From the NCBI GenBank assembly GCA_964521525.1, contig CAZFTD010000087.1:1-14209 (forward strand): a stretch of DNA of 14,209 nt, written 5' to 3'. The notes under the pieces were generated by a model. That model saw nothing but the letters and a program-made list of their open reading frames with translations. It made no database searches and was not told the origin of the DNA. The translations under genes were made by a program, and so were the position numbers. Source of the stretch: CALEUX01 sp964521525. GTDB taxonomy: Bacteria; Bacteroidota; Bacteroidia; Bacteroidales; Marinilabiliaceae. Positions 13,537 to 14,209 of this stretch are shown here, in pieces (positions within the stretch are counted from its first letter, which is position 1; each line of letters starts with the position of its first letter).

Positions 13537-13614
13537 AGTATTTGGGTTTTTATTGGTTTAATTTTGACTTTTAATTTCGGGATAATTGGAAAAATATGCA
13601 ATTTTTTTGATGCT

Positions 13615-13633
13615 TATTATAGAAGTCAATTCA
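13615..13633 (+). repeat. 19-bp direct repeat, copy 2
   Basis: Reads TATTATA-GA-AGTCAATTCA, matching 17 of 19 bases with copy 1 at 11863-11881. It lies about 80-97 bases upstream of the secreted-protein start at 13536, whereas copy 1 lies 34-52 bases upstream of the NUDIX-fusion start, so a shared regulatory site is an alternative explanation. Confidence 0.6.
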
Positions 13634-13679
13634 GGAACAGAAAATTTGAAAACTAACTCTATTGACGATGCTAAATAAT

Positions 13680-13706
13680 CAAGGCTCCACCAAAAGCGAA
13701 GCCTTG
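13680..13706 (-). terminator. Terminator-like hairpin downstream of purC
   Basis: CAAGGCT (13680-13686) and AGCCTTG (13700-13706) are perfect inverted arms, extendable by a G-T and a C-G pair. On the minus strand the stem is followed by ATTATTTAG, a modest T-rich run. It lies about 40 bases past the purC stop, the right place for its terminator. Confidence 0.55.
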
Positions 13707-13745
13707 AAATTTAATTAACATAATTAAGTCGATTTCCTTTGAATA

Positions 13746-14209
13746 TTACTTCAGCAAACCATTGAGACACTTTAAAACGTTAGCTTCTATACGACTTTTC
13801 ACGTTTGAAGGGTCGGCTTTTACAAATTTCTCGCCTACAATATTCTCATACAGTTCAATATAGCGGTCGGAAACGCTGTTAACAAAAGCTTCACTCATGT
13901 CGGGCACTTTTTGTCCATCTTTTCCCTGAAAACCATTTTCGATTAGCCACTGACGAACAAACTCTTTCGAAAGCTGTTTTTGCTGTTCCCCCTTTTTTAG
14001 GCGCTCCTCATAACCTTCGGAATAAAAATATCGTGATGAATCGGGCGTATGAATTTCATCAATCAGATAAATCTGACCATCTTTTTTCCCAAACTCATAT
14101 TTGGTATCTACTAAAATTAAACCCATTTTGGCAGCCATTTCAGTGCCGCGAGCAAATACGGCGCGTGTATAGTTTTCGAGTTTGATGTAATCTTCTTCCG
14201 ATACTAGTC
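13746..14209 (-). CDS. purC: SAICAR synthase PurC, C-terminal part (cut by window edge)
   Basis: Phosphoribosylaminoimidazole-succinocarboxamide synthase, which joins aspartate to CAIR using ATP in de novo purine synthesis, in the cytoplasm. The frame is open from the stop at 13746-13748 to the window edge (about 153 residues). The internal ATG at 14138 is not the start: the frame continues upstream with SEEDYIKLENYTRAVFARGT, a typical SAICAR synthase sequence. GLILVDTKYEFGKKDG is the conserved family signature, and LIDEIHTPDSSRYFYSEGYE carries active-site residues (DEIHTPDSSR). The C-terminus (KQLSKEFVRQWLIENGFQG, DRYIELYENIVGEKF) is the long form seen in Bacteroidota and yeast-type enzymes, about 310 residues in total. 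A hairpin terminator follows. No other pur genes are in view. Confidence 0.95.
   Translation of the reverse strand, partial: LVSEEDYIKLENYTRAVFARGTEMAAKMGLILVDTKYEFGKKDGQIYLIDEIHTPDSSRYFYSEGYEERLKKGEQQKQLSKEFVRQWLIENGFQGKDGQKVPDMSEAFVNSVSDRYIELYENIVGEKFVKADPSNVKSRIEANVLKCLNGLLK

Overview
The window reads as chromosomal DNA of a Bacteroidota species, most likely of the Bacteroidales/Marinilabiliales type. Evidence for this: the secreted protein at 11971-13536 ends in a type IX secretion (Por) sorting domain. Several upstream regions carry the Bacteroidota -7 box TAnnTTTG, and clear Shine-Dalgarno sequences are scarce. The RsmI-like methyltransferase is the short form I associate with this phylum. 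Placement below phylum is inference. I see no rRNA, tRNA, CRISPR array, transposase, integrase or phage gene.

Layout: 1-805 (-) is the N-terminal part of topoisomerase III (topB), cut by the window edge. 806-1199 is non-coding and holds hairpin-headed repeats with a 54-bp period, one copy inverted. 1200-3192 (+) is a likely two-gene unit, an RluF-type 23S rRNA pseudouridine synthase and an MFS transporter. 3193-3438 is a convergent spacer. 3439-7749 (-) holds a PhnP-like metallo-hydrolase, the tRNA methylthiotransferase mtaB, a DUF4160-DUF2442 pair, and a divergent MiaB-type methylthiotransferase. 8018-9603 (-) holds a ferredoxin/flavodoxin reductase-like flavoprotein and a class I methyltransferase with a good intrinsic terminator. 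10017-10721 (+) is an RsmI-like rRNA methyltransferase. 10762-11829 (-) is a membrane domain fused to a NUDIX hydrolase. 11971-13536 (-) is a secreted LamG-type protein bracketed by near-identical 19-bp direct repeats. 13746-14209 (-) is the C-terminal part of purC, cut by the window edge.

Functionally this is mostly housekeeping, with a notable density of RNA-modification genes: a pseudouridine synthase, two radical-SAM tRNA methylthiotransferases and an RsmI relative. They are not one operon, because strands alternate. I did not find a clear new defence or mobile system. The best candidates for a second look are the unusual MiaB paralogue, the two-DUF module beside it, the YciB-like/NUDIX fusion, the 54-bp repeat cluster, and the 19-bp repeats around the secreted protein gene. 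Five starts were moved inward or chosen as non-ATG, and the reasons are given in each entry.
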